A stretch of 29,971 nt of DNA from Anaerobacillus alkalidiazotrophicus (GCF_001866055.1 NZ_MLQS01000022.1:1-29971); one strand, 5' to 3'; positions 7,767 through 16,157 are shown, counted from the stretch's first letter. Program-made: numbers and translations. The notes: generated from the letters alone by a model not told the origin.

Positions 7767-9650
7767 ATGGAACAGCGATATGTGTACCCGTTTTCAGCAA
7801 TCATCGGTCAAGCACGTATAAAAAAAGCTCTATTGATGAACGTAGTTAATCCGAAAATTGGCGGTGTATTGATTACTGGAGAACGAGGAACAGCCAAATC
7901 AACAATGGTAAGAGCATTAGGTGATCTTCTTCAACAAACAAAGGTCGTCGACTTGCCACTAAACGTTACTGAAGAAATGGTTGTTGGAACAATCAAACTA
8001 GATAAAGCTATTAAAGAAGGAGTTAAAGAGCTTGAAGAAGGTCTTTTAGCGAAAGTGGATGGTCATATTCTTTATATTGATGAAGTTAACCTCTTGAGTG
8101 ATGGAATTACAAAAATCATTTTAGATGCCGCATCATCAGGGATAAACCGAGTTGAAAGAGAAGGTATTTCCTTTATTCATTCTTCTAAGTTCACATTAGT
8201 CGGGACAATGAACCCTGAAGAAGGTCAGCTATCGCCACAGTTTTTAGACCGCTTCGGACTTTATGTAACGGTTAAAGGAGAAGAAGATTTACAATCAAGA
8301 GTTGAGATTATTAAAAGACGTTTACAATATGAAGAAGATCCAAAGAAATTTTACTTATCATACGAAAAAGAAAATAAGCTTTTACGTGAAAAAATTGCTA
8401 AGGCAAAACAGCTAATTGAGTCAATTACTGTTCCTGATGGAATGATTGATTTATGTGCTAGTATTGCCCTTCAAGCAAATTGTTCAGGGCATCGTGCTGA
8501 CTTATATTTAATCGAAGCAGCTAAGGCGATTGCAGCACTAAATGAACAAAATTCTGTTTCAGTAAAACATATCGAGGAAGCTGCTCAATATGTCATCGTT
8601 CATCGAATGCGTGAGAAGCCAGAAAATCAACAAGAACAACAAGAAGAGCAAAACAATAACGAAAATCAACACGAAGAAGATCATGATCAACCAAATAATC
8701 CTAGTCAAGAAAATCAGCAAAATGACAACAATGATCGAGATAGTATGGATGAACTACCACCAACTGAACCACCACAAGATCAAGAAGATAATCAACTTCC
8801 TCAAGATAAAGAGTCGGTTTCAGATATTGGCGAACAATTTAAATTAAATAAAATTATCGCTTCTGAGAAAGATCGCCAAATTCGCAAAGGAAGCGGTAAA
8901 AGAAGTAAAACACGCTCAGGAACAAAACAAGGGCGCTTCGTTAAAGCGGCAATTTCAAGTGGCAAAGTGACTGATCTTGCATTTGTTGCAACAATTAGAG
9001 CAGCAGCTCCTTTTCAAAAATTAAGAAAAAGTAATGGAAATGTGATTACAATTACCGATGCTGATTTACGTAAAAAAGTTCGCGAAAAAAGAATCGGTAA
9101 TACATTGCTGTTTGTCGTTGATGCTAGTGGATCAATGGGAGCGCAACAACGTATGAAAGCAGTTAAAGGTGCTACGTTATCAATTTTAAATGATGCTTAT
9201 CAAAAACGTGATTCTGTTGGGATGATTGCTTTTAGAAAAGATACTGCCGAGCTCATTTTAGATATTACTAGAAGTGTCGATTTAGCACAGAGAAAATTAA
9301 GAGAACTGCCGACAGGTGGAAAAACTCCGCTTGCACACGGTCTCTTCTTAGGTTATGAACGTTTAAGAAAAGCGTTAATTAAAGATCAAGAAATTCTTCC
9401 AATATTAATTGTCGTTACTGACGGTAAAGCAAACCATGGTATGAATGGAACAGACCCTGTTAAAGAAGCTCTTGATATTGCACAACATATTGCTGCAACA
9501 GGAGTACAGTCTTTAGTCATTGACATTGAAAACAATTTTATTAATTTAGGTATCGCAAAAGAAATCGCTAAAGCATTAAATGCTGATTACTACAAATTAG
9601 ATGAATTAAAATCAGACAATATTGTTAGTGCGGTTAAAGCTATTTTATAA
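7767..9650 (+). CDS. BchD/ChlD-like AAA+/VWA chelatase subunit
   Basis: A 627-residue second motor/platform subunit. An N-terminal AAA+ domain (about 1-275) is followed by a Q/N/E/D/P-rich linker (about 281-350) and a C-terminal von Willebrand A domain (about 445-627) with an intact MIDAS motif DASGSMG (Asp452, Ser454, Ser456). The AAA+ domain is clearly a sister of the upstream gene product, sharing GTAKST, ILYIDE and GTMNPEEG. Unlike many BchD proteins, its Walker A (GERGTAKST, 38-46) and Walker B (Asp105-Glu106) look catalytically intact. Start ATG with GGAGG ribosome binding site. In class I chelatases the D subunit links the I ring to the large catalytic subunit, which is the next gene. 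Confidence 0.9.
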   Translation: MEQRYVYPFSAIIGQARIKKALLMNVVNPKIGGVLITGERGTAKSTMVRALGDLLQQTKVVDLPLNVTEEMVVGTIKLDKAIKEGVKELEEGLLAKVDGHILYIDEVNLLSDGITKIILDAASSGINRVEREGISFIHSSKFTLVGTMNPEEGQLSPQFLDRFGLYVTVKGEEDLQSRVEIIKRRLQYEEDPKKFYLSYEKENKLLREKIAKAKQLIESITVPDGMIDLCASIALQANCSGHRADLYLIEAAKAIAALNEQNSVSVKHIEEAAQYVIVHRMREKPENQQEQQEEQNNNENQHEEDHDQPNNPSQENQQNDNNDRDSMDELPPTEPPQDQEDNQLPQDKESVSDIGEQFKLNKIIASEKDRQIRKGSGKRSKTRSGTKQGRFVKAAISSGKVTDLAFVATIRAAAPFQKLRKSNGNVITITDADLRKKVREKRIGNTLLFVVDASGSMGAQQRMKAVKGATLSILNDAYQKRDSVGMIAFRKDTAELILDITRSVDLAQRKLRELPTGGKTPLAHGLFLGYERLRKALIKDQEILPILIVVTDGKANHGMNGTDPVKEALDIAQHIAATGVQSLVIDIENNFINLGIAKEIAKALNADYYKLDELKSDNIVSAVKAIL

Positions 9651-9657
9651 CGGGGGT

Positions 9658-9681
9658 GGGACAGAATCTCGCCCTTGTCCC
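9658..9681 (+). terminator. Hairpin in the chelatase D-H gap
   Basis: GGGACA (9658-9663) pairs with TGTCCC (9676-9681) in the 61-nt gap between the chelatase D-like and H-like genes. Only a short T run follows. It may act as a weak attenuator or as an mRNA processing site. Confidence 0.4.
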
Positions 9682-9711
9682 TTTAAATTAAAAGAAAGTA
9701 GGATGGCATGA

Positions 9712-12700
9712 ATGAAAATTACGATTATTTCAAATTCAAGTGCAGCGATGTCAGACTTAACTGCTGTTTTAAGAGAAATGGACGAACAAAATAAACGTGT
9801 GTTTTCTTTTAACCTTTTTGATACGTTTAGAGAATATAATGAAACAGAATTACAAGAACTGAAACAAGCTATTGTTGAAGCAGAATTTTTATTTTTAGAT
9901 ATGCATGCAGCTAGTAAGGAATTAGTACAAAGAGTTGTTGAATTTTCAACGGGTGTTACAAGCTACATAATTCCGATTGGCGGTGGCCCGAACCGGCAGT
10001 TTCATATGCTAAAAAACTTAAAGGATGATAGCCACGTTGAATTAATCCAAGATTATTGGCGCTTTACAGGTAAGGAAAATATTACAAACTTCTTATACTT
10101 TTTAGGAAGAGCTTATGGAGATTTGAAATTTTTACCTGAAGCAAATCCACCACAAACGTTAGAGCCTACCGGAATTTTTGACCCCAATACAAAAACACCG
10201 TATGCGACGTTTGAAGATTATGCAGATGCGGTAAATTTTGATAAAACGAAGCCTACGGTTGCATTACTTTTTACCGGGTTTAGCTTTCCGTTAAGAACAA
10301 TCGATATGGTTGAATTAATCGCTGAACGTATTAAACCATTTGCAAATGTGATTCCTGTAGCAACGACATCGTTAGGGAATTTAGATATTGAAAAACTTCG
10401 GTCGTTTTTAAACAATAGTGAAGAAACAAAAGCGAATTTGTTAATGAACTTTTTACCATTCCGATTAGGCATGGGTCCTATGGGCGGCGGCGGTGTAAAA
10501 CCGATCATCGATTTTCTAGAAGAGCTTAACATCCCATTGTTTCATGCTTTCTTTATGTCAAGTAGTACACAAGAAAACTGGGAACAGTCTGTTCAAGGAT
10601 TAGCTCCGTCAGAATACTTACTCAATGTGATGCTTCCTGAGCTAGATGGAAGTATTGAAACAATTCCAATTGCAGCGCTTGAAAATTTAAAAGCTGATGA
10701 GGAATATGGAATTAAATTTAAACGATTAGCACTAATTGAGGAACGAGTTGAAGAAGTGCTTAATCGTATGAAAAATTGGTTGAATCTGCAAAGAAAGCAA
10801 AATAGCGAAAAGAAAGTAGCGATTATTTGTTACAACTACCCGCCAGGCGAAGGCGGCCTTTTCGGAGCTTCGTACTTAGATACATTTGAATCGGTAGCAA
10901 ATATCTTAGGGTCATTGAAAAAAGAAGGCTATCAAGTTAACGACTTTACGGCTGACGAATTAATGGAAAAGTTTACGGCAGGAAAGCTTGTTAACTCTGG
11001 GAAATGGTCTGGAGATACTCCTAGCGATGATTTCATTCGTTATGATTCTAAAGCTCATGAAATTGCAATGCAAAATAAAGGATGGGCTGATGAGCTTGAA
11101 GAGCAATGGGGTAAATCGCCTGGAACTGTTATGACTGATGGAAAAGACTTTTTAATCCCAGGAATTATTTCAGATAATATATTCCTTGGCTTACAACCAA
11201 CACGTGGAGTTCATGAAAACCCAGAAAAAGCGTATCATGATCGCTCTATTTTACCTCATCACCAGTATTTTGCTTACTATCAATGGTTAAAAGATGAGTT
11301 TGAAGCTGATGTGATTATTCATGTCGGTGCTCACGGTACGTTAGAGTTTATGAAGGGGAAAGAAGTAGCGATGTCAGGTGATTGCTTGCCAGATTATCTA
11401 GTTTCTGATCTTCCGCATTTATATATTTACTATTCTGGTAACCCTTCAGAAGCGATGATTGCTAAACGTCGTTCACATGCGGTTTTAGTAAGTTATCAGT
11501 CTACACCATTTATGGAATCTGATTTATATGGTGATCTAGTAAAATTAGAGAGCTTAATGAGTGAACATGCGGAGACTGAGTTAAGTGGATTAAGACGAAG
11601 TGATGATTTATTAGCTACTATTATGGATGAAGCGAAAAAGCTTAATTTTAATTGTGAAGATCTTGAAGAAATTGAACATGAATTATATCGTATGAAACGC
11701 TCGTTAATACCAAAAGGTCTGCATTTATTTGGAGAAGGCTATTCTCATGAGGCAGCCGTTCAATATATGAAGTTTGTTTTACGCTATGACCGAGATAATT
11801 GCAAATCACTAAGAAGAATTTTAGCGGAGAATAAACAATTAGAGTATGATCAATTGCTAGATACTAATGAAAGTAGAATTTTGGCACAGTTAGATAAAGA
11901 AGCGAGTGAATTGGTAGACTTTTATGTTTCGACTCTTACTATTCCAAGTGATCATTTCAATACAGAAGAAGGAAATGAGGACTGCTTAAAAGCACTACAG
12001 TTCGGTTATCAGGCACTCGAAGCAAGTAAAAATTGTATGGAACTACCAGGTTTACTAAGAGCTCTAGACGGAAAATATTTACCTGTCCGTTTAGCAGGTG
12101 ACATGGTAAAACAGCCTGAAGTATTCCCGACAGGCTATAATCTTTATCAATTTGATCCTACTCAAGTACCAACAAAGTCAGCGGTAGCAACAGGTGAGAA
12201 TATCGGTAAACAAACGGTCGATCAATATTTAGCTAAACATCATAAATACCCACAAAGCATTGGTGTTATATTATGGGGCTTAGAAACATCTCGGACACAA
12301 GGAGAAACGATCGGTCAAATTTTATATTATTTAGGAGTTCGTGTAATTCAAGGCCGTGGCATGTTTGCACCGACATATGAAGTAATTCCAATGGCAGAGT
12401 TAAACAGACCTCGTTTAGATATTATTATTAACATTAGTGGTTTCTTTAGAGATATGTTCCCGAACTTAATGGAAGAATTACACCGTATCTTTAAAATGGT
12501 TGCAAAATTAGACGAGTCTGATGAGGAAAACTACTTTAAAGCTAATTGTAAAAAAGTTTATGAGCAGTTAATTTCACAAGGCTATTCACATGAAGACGCC
12601 CAAGATCTTTCATATGCTAGAATTTTCGGTCCAGTCGAAGGAGCTTATGCGACGAAGCTAACAACAGTGATTGAAACGAAAAACTGGGAAACAGAAGATC

Positions 12701-13347
12701 AACTAGGTGATACGTATAGTAACGGAATGCAGCACGTATATAGCTCTAGGTATCGAGGCGTACCGATGAAAGATCTACTTAATACCCACTTATCGGCAAT
12801 CGAAATTGTAAGCCAAGTAAGAAGTAACCATGAATTAGAAGTAACTGACTTGGATCATTATTATGAGTTCTTTGGCGGTATGGCTAAATCAGCAGAAATG
12901 GCTAGTGGTGGTAAAAAAGCGGAAATTTATATAAGTGATACGACTGGTGAAAAGGCTGAAACAGAAAGTGCTGAACATTCCATTAATCGTGGGGTAAGAA
13001 CAAGAGTGTTAAATCCGAAATGGATCGATGGAATGCTAGAACATAAATATCATGGTGTTCAGCATATGGTTGAACGTTTCCAAAATGTCCTTGGCTTAGC
13101 AGCTACGACAAACAAAGTAGAAAATTGGGTGTTTAGTAGCATGCACGAGACGTATGTAGCCGATCAAGAGCTAAAAGAAAGACTAAAAGAGAATAATAAA
13201 TGGGCTTATTATGACATGGTTGAAATTTTACTAGAATGCAACCAAAGAGGATATTGGGAAGCTACGGAAGAAGAGCTACAACAACTAAAAGAAACGTATT
13301 TAGAGTTAGAAGGTAGCATCGAAGAAAAAATTGGTGAACTAACTTAA
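9712..13347 (+). CDS. BchH/CobN-like catalytic subunit of a class I metallochelatase
   Basis: The 1211-residue porphyrin/corrin-binding subunit of an ATP-dependent chelatase. It reads as a full-length family member from an N-terminal domain beginning MKITIISNS to a C-terminus with MVEILLE. The core contains the metal/porphyrin-site motif HVGAHGTLEF (His537, His541), then AMSGDCLPD (from Ala553) and NPSEAMIAKRR. The MSGD...NPSEA.IAKRR pattern resembles BchH/ChlH more than CobN. Such proteins insert Mg2+ or Co2+ into tetrapyrroles with I and D partners, both encoded just upstream. No cobalamin or chlorophyll genes are near; the operon begins with a heme importer. A CobN-like protein, HmuS, from Bacteroidetes heme operons has been reported to remove iron from heme, so a dechelatase role is my preferred inference. 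Direction, metal and substrate are unproven. Confidence 0.88.
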   Translation: MKITIISNSSAAMSDLTAVLREMDEQNKRVFSFNLFDTFREYNETELQELKQAIVEAEFLFLDMHAASKELVQRVVEFSTGVTSYIIPIGGGPNRQFHMLKNLKDDSHVELIQDYWRFTGKENITNFLYFLGRAYGDLKFLPEANPPQTLEPTGIFDPNTKTPYATFEDYADAVNFDKTKPTVALLFTGFSFPLRTIDMVELIAERIKPFANVIPVATTSLGNLDIEKLRSFLNNSEETKANLLMNFLPFRLGMGPMGGGGVKPIIDFLEELNIPLFHAFFMSSSTQENWEQSVQGLAPSEYLLNVMLPELDGSIETIPIAALENLKADEEYGIKFKRLALIEERVEEVLNRMKNWLNLQRKQNSEKKVAIICYNYPPGEGGLFGASYLDTFESVANILGSLKKEGYQVNDFTADELMEKFTAGKLVNSGKWSGDTPSDDFIRYDSKAHEIAMQNKGWADELEEQWGKSPGTVMTDGKDFLIPGIISDNIFLGLQPTRGVHENPEKAYHDRSILPHHQYFAYYQWLKDEFEADVIIHVGAHGTLEFMKGKEVAMSGDCLPDYLVSDLPHLYIYYSGNPSEAMIAKRRSHAVLVSYQSTPFMESDLYGDLVKLESLMSEHAETELSGLRRSDDLLATIMDEAKKLNFNCEDLEEIEHELYRMKRSLIPKGLHLFGEGYSHEAAVQYMKFVLRYDRDNCKSLRRILAENKQLEYDQLLDTNESRILAQLDKEASELVDFYVSTLTIPSDHFNTEEGNEDCLKALQFGYQALEASKNCMELPGLLRALDGKYLPVRLAGDMVKQPEVFPTGYNLYQFDPTQVPTKSAVATGENIGKQTVDQYLAKHHKYPQSIGVILWGLETSRTQGETIGQILYYLGVRVIQGRGMFAPTYEVIPMAELNRPRLDIIINISGFFRDMFPNLMEELHRIFKMVAKLDESDEENYFKANCKKVYEQLISQGYSHEDAQDLSYARIFGPVEGAYATKLTTVIETKNWETEDQLGDTYSNGMQHVYSSRYRGVPMKDLLNTHLSAIEIVSQVRSNHELEVTDLDHYYEFFGGMAKSAEMASGGKKAEIYISDTTGEKAETESAEHSINRGVRTRVLNPKWIDGMLEHKYHGVQHMVERFQNVLGLAATTNKVENWVFSSMHETYVADQELKERLKENNKWAYYDMVEILLECNQRGYWEATEEELQQLKETYLELEGSIEEKIGELT

Positions 13348-13400
13348 TAAATAGGGTTGTAAAACATCGCTAGGATAATATAAGTAAGAAGATTGTAAAG

Positions 13401-13434
13401 CCGCGCTTATAGTAGAAATACTGGCGCGGTTTTT
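13401..13434 (+). terminator. Intrinsic terminator after the chelatase large subunit
   Basis: CCGCGC (13401-13406) pairs with GCGCGG (13424-13429), with an inner AGTA-GAAA-TACT hairpin and a following T5. It suggests at least partial transcript ending before the exporter genes, which may also have their own promoter in 13435-13500. Confidence 0.8.
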
Positions 13435-13507
13435 CTAATAAGAAAAACTAATGCTTTCACTATTTAAGAATAAGCGACAAGCCAAGCGATAGATTAGGAG
13501 CATGTAT

Positions 13508-14308
13508 ATGAATGAATATTCTATAGTAGTAAAAAATTTGTCAAAAAGCTTTAAAAATATTCATGCCGTAAAAAATATTAGTTTTCAAGTTGAAAAAGGC
13601 GGCTGTTTTGGTTTATTAGGTTCGAACGGTGCAGGGAAATCAACAACGATCAAAATGATGACTTCACTACTATCAATTGATTCAGGCGAAATTGAAATTT
13701 GTAGTAACAATATAAAAACACAACCGCTGGCTATACGAAAATTGATCGGTTATGTACCACAATCTTTGTCAGTCGATGGTACGTTAACCGCATATGAAAA
13801 CTTAATGTTATTTTCAAAGTTATACGGAATTTCAAAAAAGTATCGTAAAGACCGGATCACTCAAATAGTAAAAATGTTTGATTTAGAAGAGGTAGCAAAT
13901 AGACAAGTAAAAACTTTTTCGGGGGGAATGGTAAGACGCTTAGAAATTGGTCAAGCGATTTTACATAACCCTGAAGTATTATTTTTAGACGAACCCACTG
14001 TCGGGCTAGATCCAGTTGCTAGAAAAAATGTCTGGCATCACATTGAACAATTAAGAACTAACTATAATATGACAATCATTTTGACAACACATTACATGGA
14101 CGAAGCTGAGTCTATGTGTTCGAACATTGCAATCATGAGCCAAGGGGAGATCGTTGTTAATGGAACGTTAGCACAATTAAAAGAAAAAATCGGAAATAAC
14201 GACGCCAGTATGGATGATATTTATACCCATTTTGCTGGTAATTCGCAAATGAAAGGGGAATTAAAGGATGTCACAGCAACTAGACGTATGGCACAAAGAC
14301 TTGGTTAA
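13508..14308 (+). CDS. ABC-2 type exporter ATPase
   Basis: A 266-residue ATPase of the DrrA/CcmA-like exporter class. Walker A is GSNGAGKST, signature FSGGMVRRLEIG, Walker B VLFLDEPTVGLDP and H-loop TTHYMDEAE; the DEPTVGLDP form marks ABC-2 drug/lipid/porphyrin exporters rather than importers. I chose the second ATG (13508) because an ATG six bases earlier is too close to the ribosome binding site (TTAGGAG). The 3' end overlaps the permease gene by 41 nt. The substrate is unknown; position behind heme import and chelatase genes makes porphyrin or excess heme a reasonable guess, but general drug export cannot be excluded. Confidence 0.88.
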   Translation: MNEYSIVVKNLSKSFKNIHAVKNISFQVEKGGCFGLLGSNGAGKSTTIKMMTSLLSIDSGEIEICSNNIKTQPLAIRKLIGYVPQSLSVDGTLTAYENLMLFSKLYGISKKYRKDRITQIVKMFDLEEVANRQVKTFSGGMVRRLEIGQAILHNPEVLFLDEPTVGLDPVARKNVWHHIEQLRTNYNMTIILTTHYMDEAESMCSNIAIMSQGEIVVNGTLAQLKEKIGNNDASMDDIYTHFAGNSQMKGELKDVTATRRMAQRLG

Positions 14309-15086
14309 AGATAAAAATCCTATATTAAAGTTTTGGTCTGAAGTATTTGCGATTGTTGAATTAGAATGGAAAAAAATCAGAAAAGAACCGATTGAAATTG
14401 TCTTACGAGCGATTCAGCCTATTCTTTGGCTTGTCCTATTCGGTCAAGTATTTAGTCAAATAAGAGGTATTCCAACTAACGGAGCAACATACATTGAATT
14501 TTTAACACCAGGTATTTTAGCACAATCGATTACATTTCTTTCAATTTTTTACGGATTAAATATTTTATTAGATCGAGATTCTGGGTTAATGCAAAAATAT
14601 TTTTCTTCACCCATCTATCGATCCGCATTTATTTTAGGGAAAATGTTTTCGGCATCACTTCGGGCTTTAGGACAATTAGTAATAATCATCGTTATTGCAC
14701 TAGTGCTAGGTGTTAACCTCGATTTAACAATTGTAACTATCATTGGAGTTATTTTTACAGTTATTTTAGGTTCAGCATTTTTTGCCGGTTTATCAATTTT
14801 TATTGCCTGTCATATTCGTTCAAGAGAAGGGCTAATGGGGTTTGGACAATTAATTACGATGCCATTATTTTTTGCTTCAAACGCCCTGTATCCAATTTCG
14901 ATCATGCCCGGTTGGCTACAAGAAATCGCAATTGTCAATCCAATGAGCTATACTGTAGATGCATTACGAGGCTTTTTGCTTACAACACATACACCAACTA
15001 TTATCTTAGATTTCGGTATCTTATTGTGTGCTGTTATATTAATCCTTTTTGCAAGCACAAAAGTTTACCCGAAAATCCTAAATTAG
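14268..15086 (+). CDS. ABC-2 type exporter permease
   Basis: A 272-residue membrane protein with a cytoplasmic N-terminus of about 45 residues and six predicted hydrophobic helices, standard for ABC-2 permeases. The pattern RAIQPILWLVLFGQVF, then GLNILLDRDSGLMQKYFSSP, and near the end FFASNALYPISIMP and NPMSYTVDALRG, is characteristic of the family. It overlaps the ATPase gene, so the two form one exporter. A decayed copy of its last roughly 70 codons lies at 16691-16905. A hairpin terminator follows at 15114. Confidence 0.9.
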   Translation: MSQQLDVWHKDLVKDKNPILKFWSEVFAIVELEWKKIRKEPIEIVLRAIQPILWLVLFGQVFSQIRGIPTNGATYIEFLTPGILAQSITFLSIFYGLNILLDRDSGLMQKYFSSPIYRSAFILGKMFSASLRALGQLVIIIVIALVLGVNLDLTIVTIIGVIFTVILGSAFFAGLSIFIACHIRSREGLMGFGQLITMPLFFASNALYPISIMPGWLQEIAIVNPMSYTVDALRGFLLTTHTPTIILDFGILLCAVILILFASTKVYPKILN

Positions 15087-15113
15087 GTAGCTAGAACTAT
15101 GTGAAGAAAACAC

Positions 15114-15144
15114 AAACAGAAAGGCCCGTGTGGCCTTTCTGTTT
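15114..15144 (+). terminator. Terminator after the exporter operon
   Basis: Perfect 13-bp stem (15114-15126 with 15132-15144), loop CGTGT, starting 28 nt after the permease stop. It would end the plus-strand isd/chelatase/exporter region. Confidence 0.8.
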
Positions 15145-15282
15145 CACTTTACCTGTATCAATTGGTAAGTTATCATCGTAATGATCTCCGTGAAAGTGAT
15201 GAAGTTGCGGTTCACTAAATAAAGTGATCACAGTGTGGTACGATTTTATGTCCACAATCGTTACCTTACTTATTTTAACCAC
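15145..15282 (-). pseudogene. Possible remnant of an unidentified His/Asp-rich protein
   Basis: A short minus-strand frame encodes a coherent-looking segment with HHFHGDHYDDNLP, but it lacks a convincing ribosome binding site and runs into the terminator hairpin of the opposite strand, where the C-terminus becomes unlikely. It may be the relic of a longer gene. I do not recognise the family. The rest of 15283-15480 shows nothing gene-like. Confidence 0.2.
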
Positions 15283-15484
15283 TGCAATGAAAAAATAAAA
15301 TAAAACATTTAATGCTTAAACTGAATTGAAAATGACAAAATTAATAAGCAACAATATTTAACGAAAATGCTAAAACCTAAAAAGATTATTCTGTAATGGA
15401 AATTCTTAATTGAATGAAATTCGTATTTAAACATTAATAATCGGCTATGATATATAGTGAGATAATAATGGAGGTGAAAAGATA

Positions 15485-15640
15485 ATGGCAAAAGATGTAT
15501 TATGCGAAGTTAGCAACTGTACGTACTGGGCAAATGGTAATAAGTGTGCTGCAGAATCTATTTATGTAGTAAGTCATAAGGGAAAAGAAGCTTCAAAGCA
15601 AGAAGAAACGGATTGTAAAACATTTGAACCAGGAATGTAA
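15485..15640 (+). CDS. DUF1540 small cysteine protein
   Basis: A 51-residue protein with the DUF1540 layout: LCEVSNCTYW at the N-terminus, NKCAAESI, and ETDCKTFEP at the C-terminus, giving four spaced cysteines (7, 12, 21, 44) that probably bind a metal. Members are common in Bacillales and Clostridia and their function is unknown. It has a strong GGAGGTGA ribosome binding site and its own terminator, so it is likely monocistronic. Proximity to iron genes may be incidental. Confidence 0.85.
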   Translation: MAKDVLCEVSNCTYWANGNKCAAESIYVVSHKGKEASKQEETDCKTFEPGM

Positions 15641-15648
15641 TAGTTGAT

Positions 15649-15685
15649 AAAAATGGGTAGTTGAAGCGCTACCCATTTTTTTATG
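15649..15685 (+). terminator. Terminator of the DUF1540 gene
   Basis: Perfect 12-bp stem, 15649-15660 with 15669-15680, 8-nt loop, ending in a T run to about 15682. Confidence 0.88.
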
Positions 15686-15754
15686 TTTATTATTGATAAT
15701 ATTTTTCAATTGTATACATGCTTTACAAAAAAATTTAAAAGTATACTTTTGACA

Positions 15755-15808
15755 TTGACATTTTTTTAAAAAAGCTGAATAATATTTATAAAGTGATAAT
15801 GATTATCA
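15755..15808 (+). promoter_or_regulatory. Promoter with a perfect Fur box
   Basis: -35 TTGACA (15755-15760; a second copy at 15749-15754) and a candidate -10 TAATAT (15780-15785, 19-nt spacer) or AATAAT (15778-15783, 17-nt). The Fur box TGATAATGATTATCA at 15794-15808 is an exact 7-1-7 palindrome, the best in the window, and lies over the expected start site. Confidence 0.8.
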
Positions 15809-15836
15809 ATTTCGTATTTGTACTTGGTAAAAGTAA

Positions 15837-15888
15837 GATTTATTAAGAGAAAATGATCCATTTAGTGATCATTTTCTCTTAATAAATC
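15837..15888. repeat. Perfect 22-bp inverted repeat just downstream of the Fur box
   Basis: Bases 15837-15858 and 15867-15888 are exact reverse complements with an 8-nt loop. Any transcript from the Fur-box promoter would carry this hairpin near its 5' end. It has no clean T tract after it. It may be an mRNA-stabilising leader, a transcriptional block before the small gene at 15954, or a short Fur-controlled RNA. Confidence 0.75.
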
Positions 15889-15953
15889 CTATTATCATTT
15901 CAGGAGGAACTTTCCAAAACGATTGAATACTAGTGTTACTGGGGGTGAATTTT

Positions 15954-16157
15954 TTGTTATTAGTTTGTAAGAATCATATTAAACAAGGACTACAATATTT
16001 AAATGCACCTCATATTGTTCCAATCAAAGATAAAAATTTTCAAGGATGCTGTGTATTTTGCGAAAAAAAAGCAGAGTTTAAATTATTTTACTCTGTACCA
16101 ATTGCCAAAATTCATCGAATGAATATTTTAGAAAAGATAAAATTAAATAAAATTTAA
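15954..16157 (+). CDS. Small Cys/His protein with CxxH and CxxC pairs
   Basis: A 67-residue protein of unrecognised family. I chose the TTG at 15954 because GGGGGTGA lies 5-6 nt upstream; in-frame GTG codons further upstream would overlap that site. It has CKNH near the N-terminus and CCVFCEKKA in the middle, a C-x2-H/C-x2-C set consistent with a small zinc ribbon or another metal site, and a basic C-terminal tail. It follows a perfect Fur box and a 22-bp hairpin, so iron control is likely. No terminator is evident directly after it. The function is unknown. Confidence 0.6.
   Translation: MLLVCKNHIKQGLQYLNAPHIVPIKDKNFQGCCVFCEKKAEFKLFYSVPIAKIHRMNILEKIKLNKI

Noticed and set aside
10218..10532. 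104-codon minus-strand ORF inside the chelatase large-subunit gene
   Set aside because: Antisense shadow of a strongly conserved coding region, with no start signals.
9712..13347. Cobalamin-pathway CobN with CobS/CobT partners
   Set aside because: The partner genes are BchI/BchD-type, motifs resemble BchH, and no other cobalamin biosynthesis genes are nearby; kept only as an alternative.
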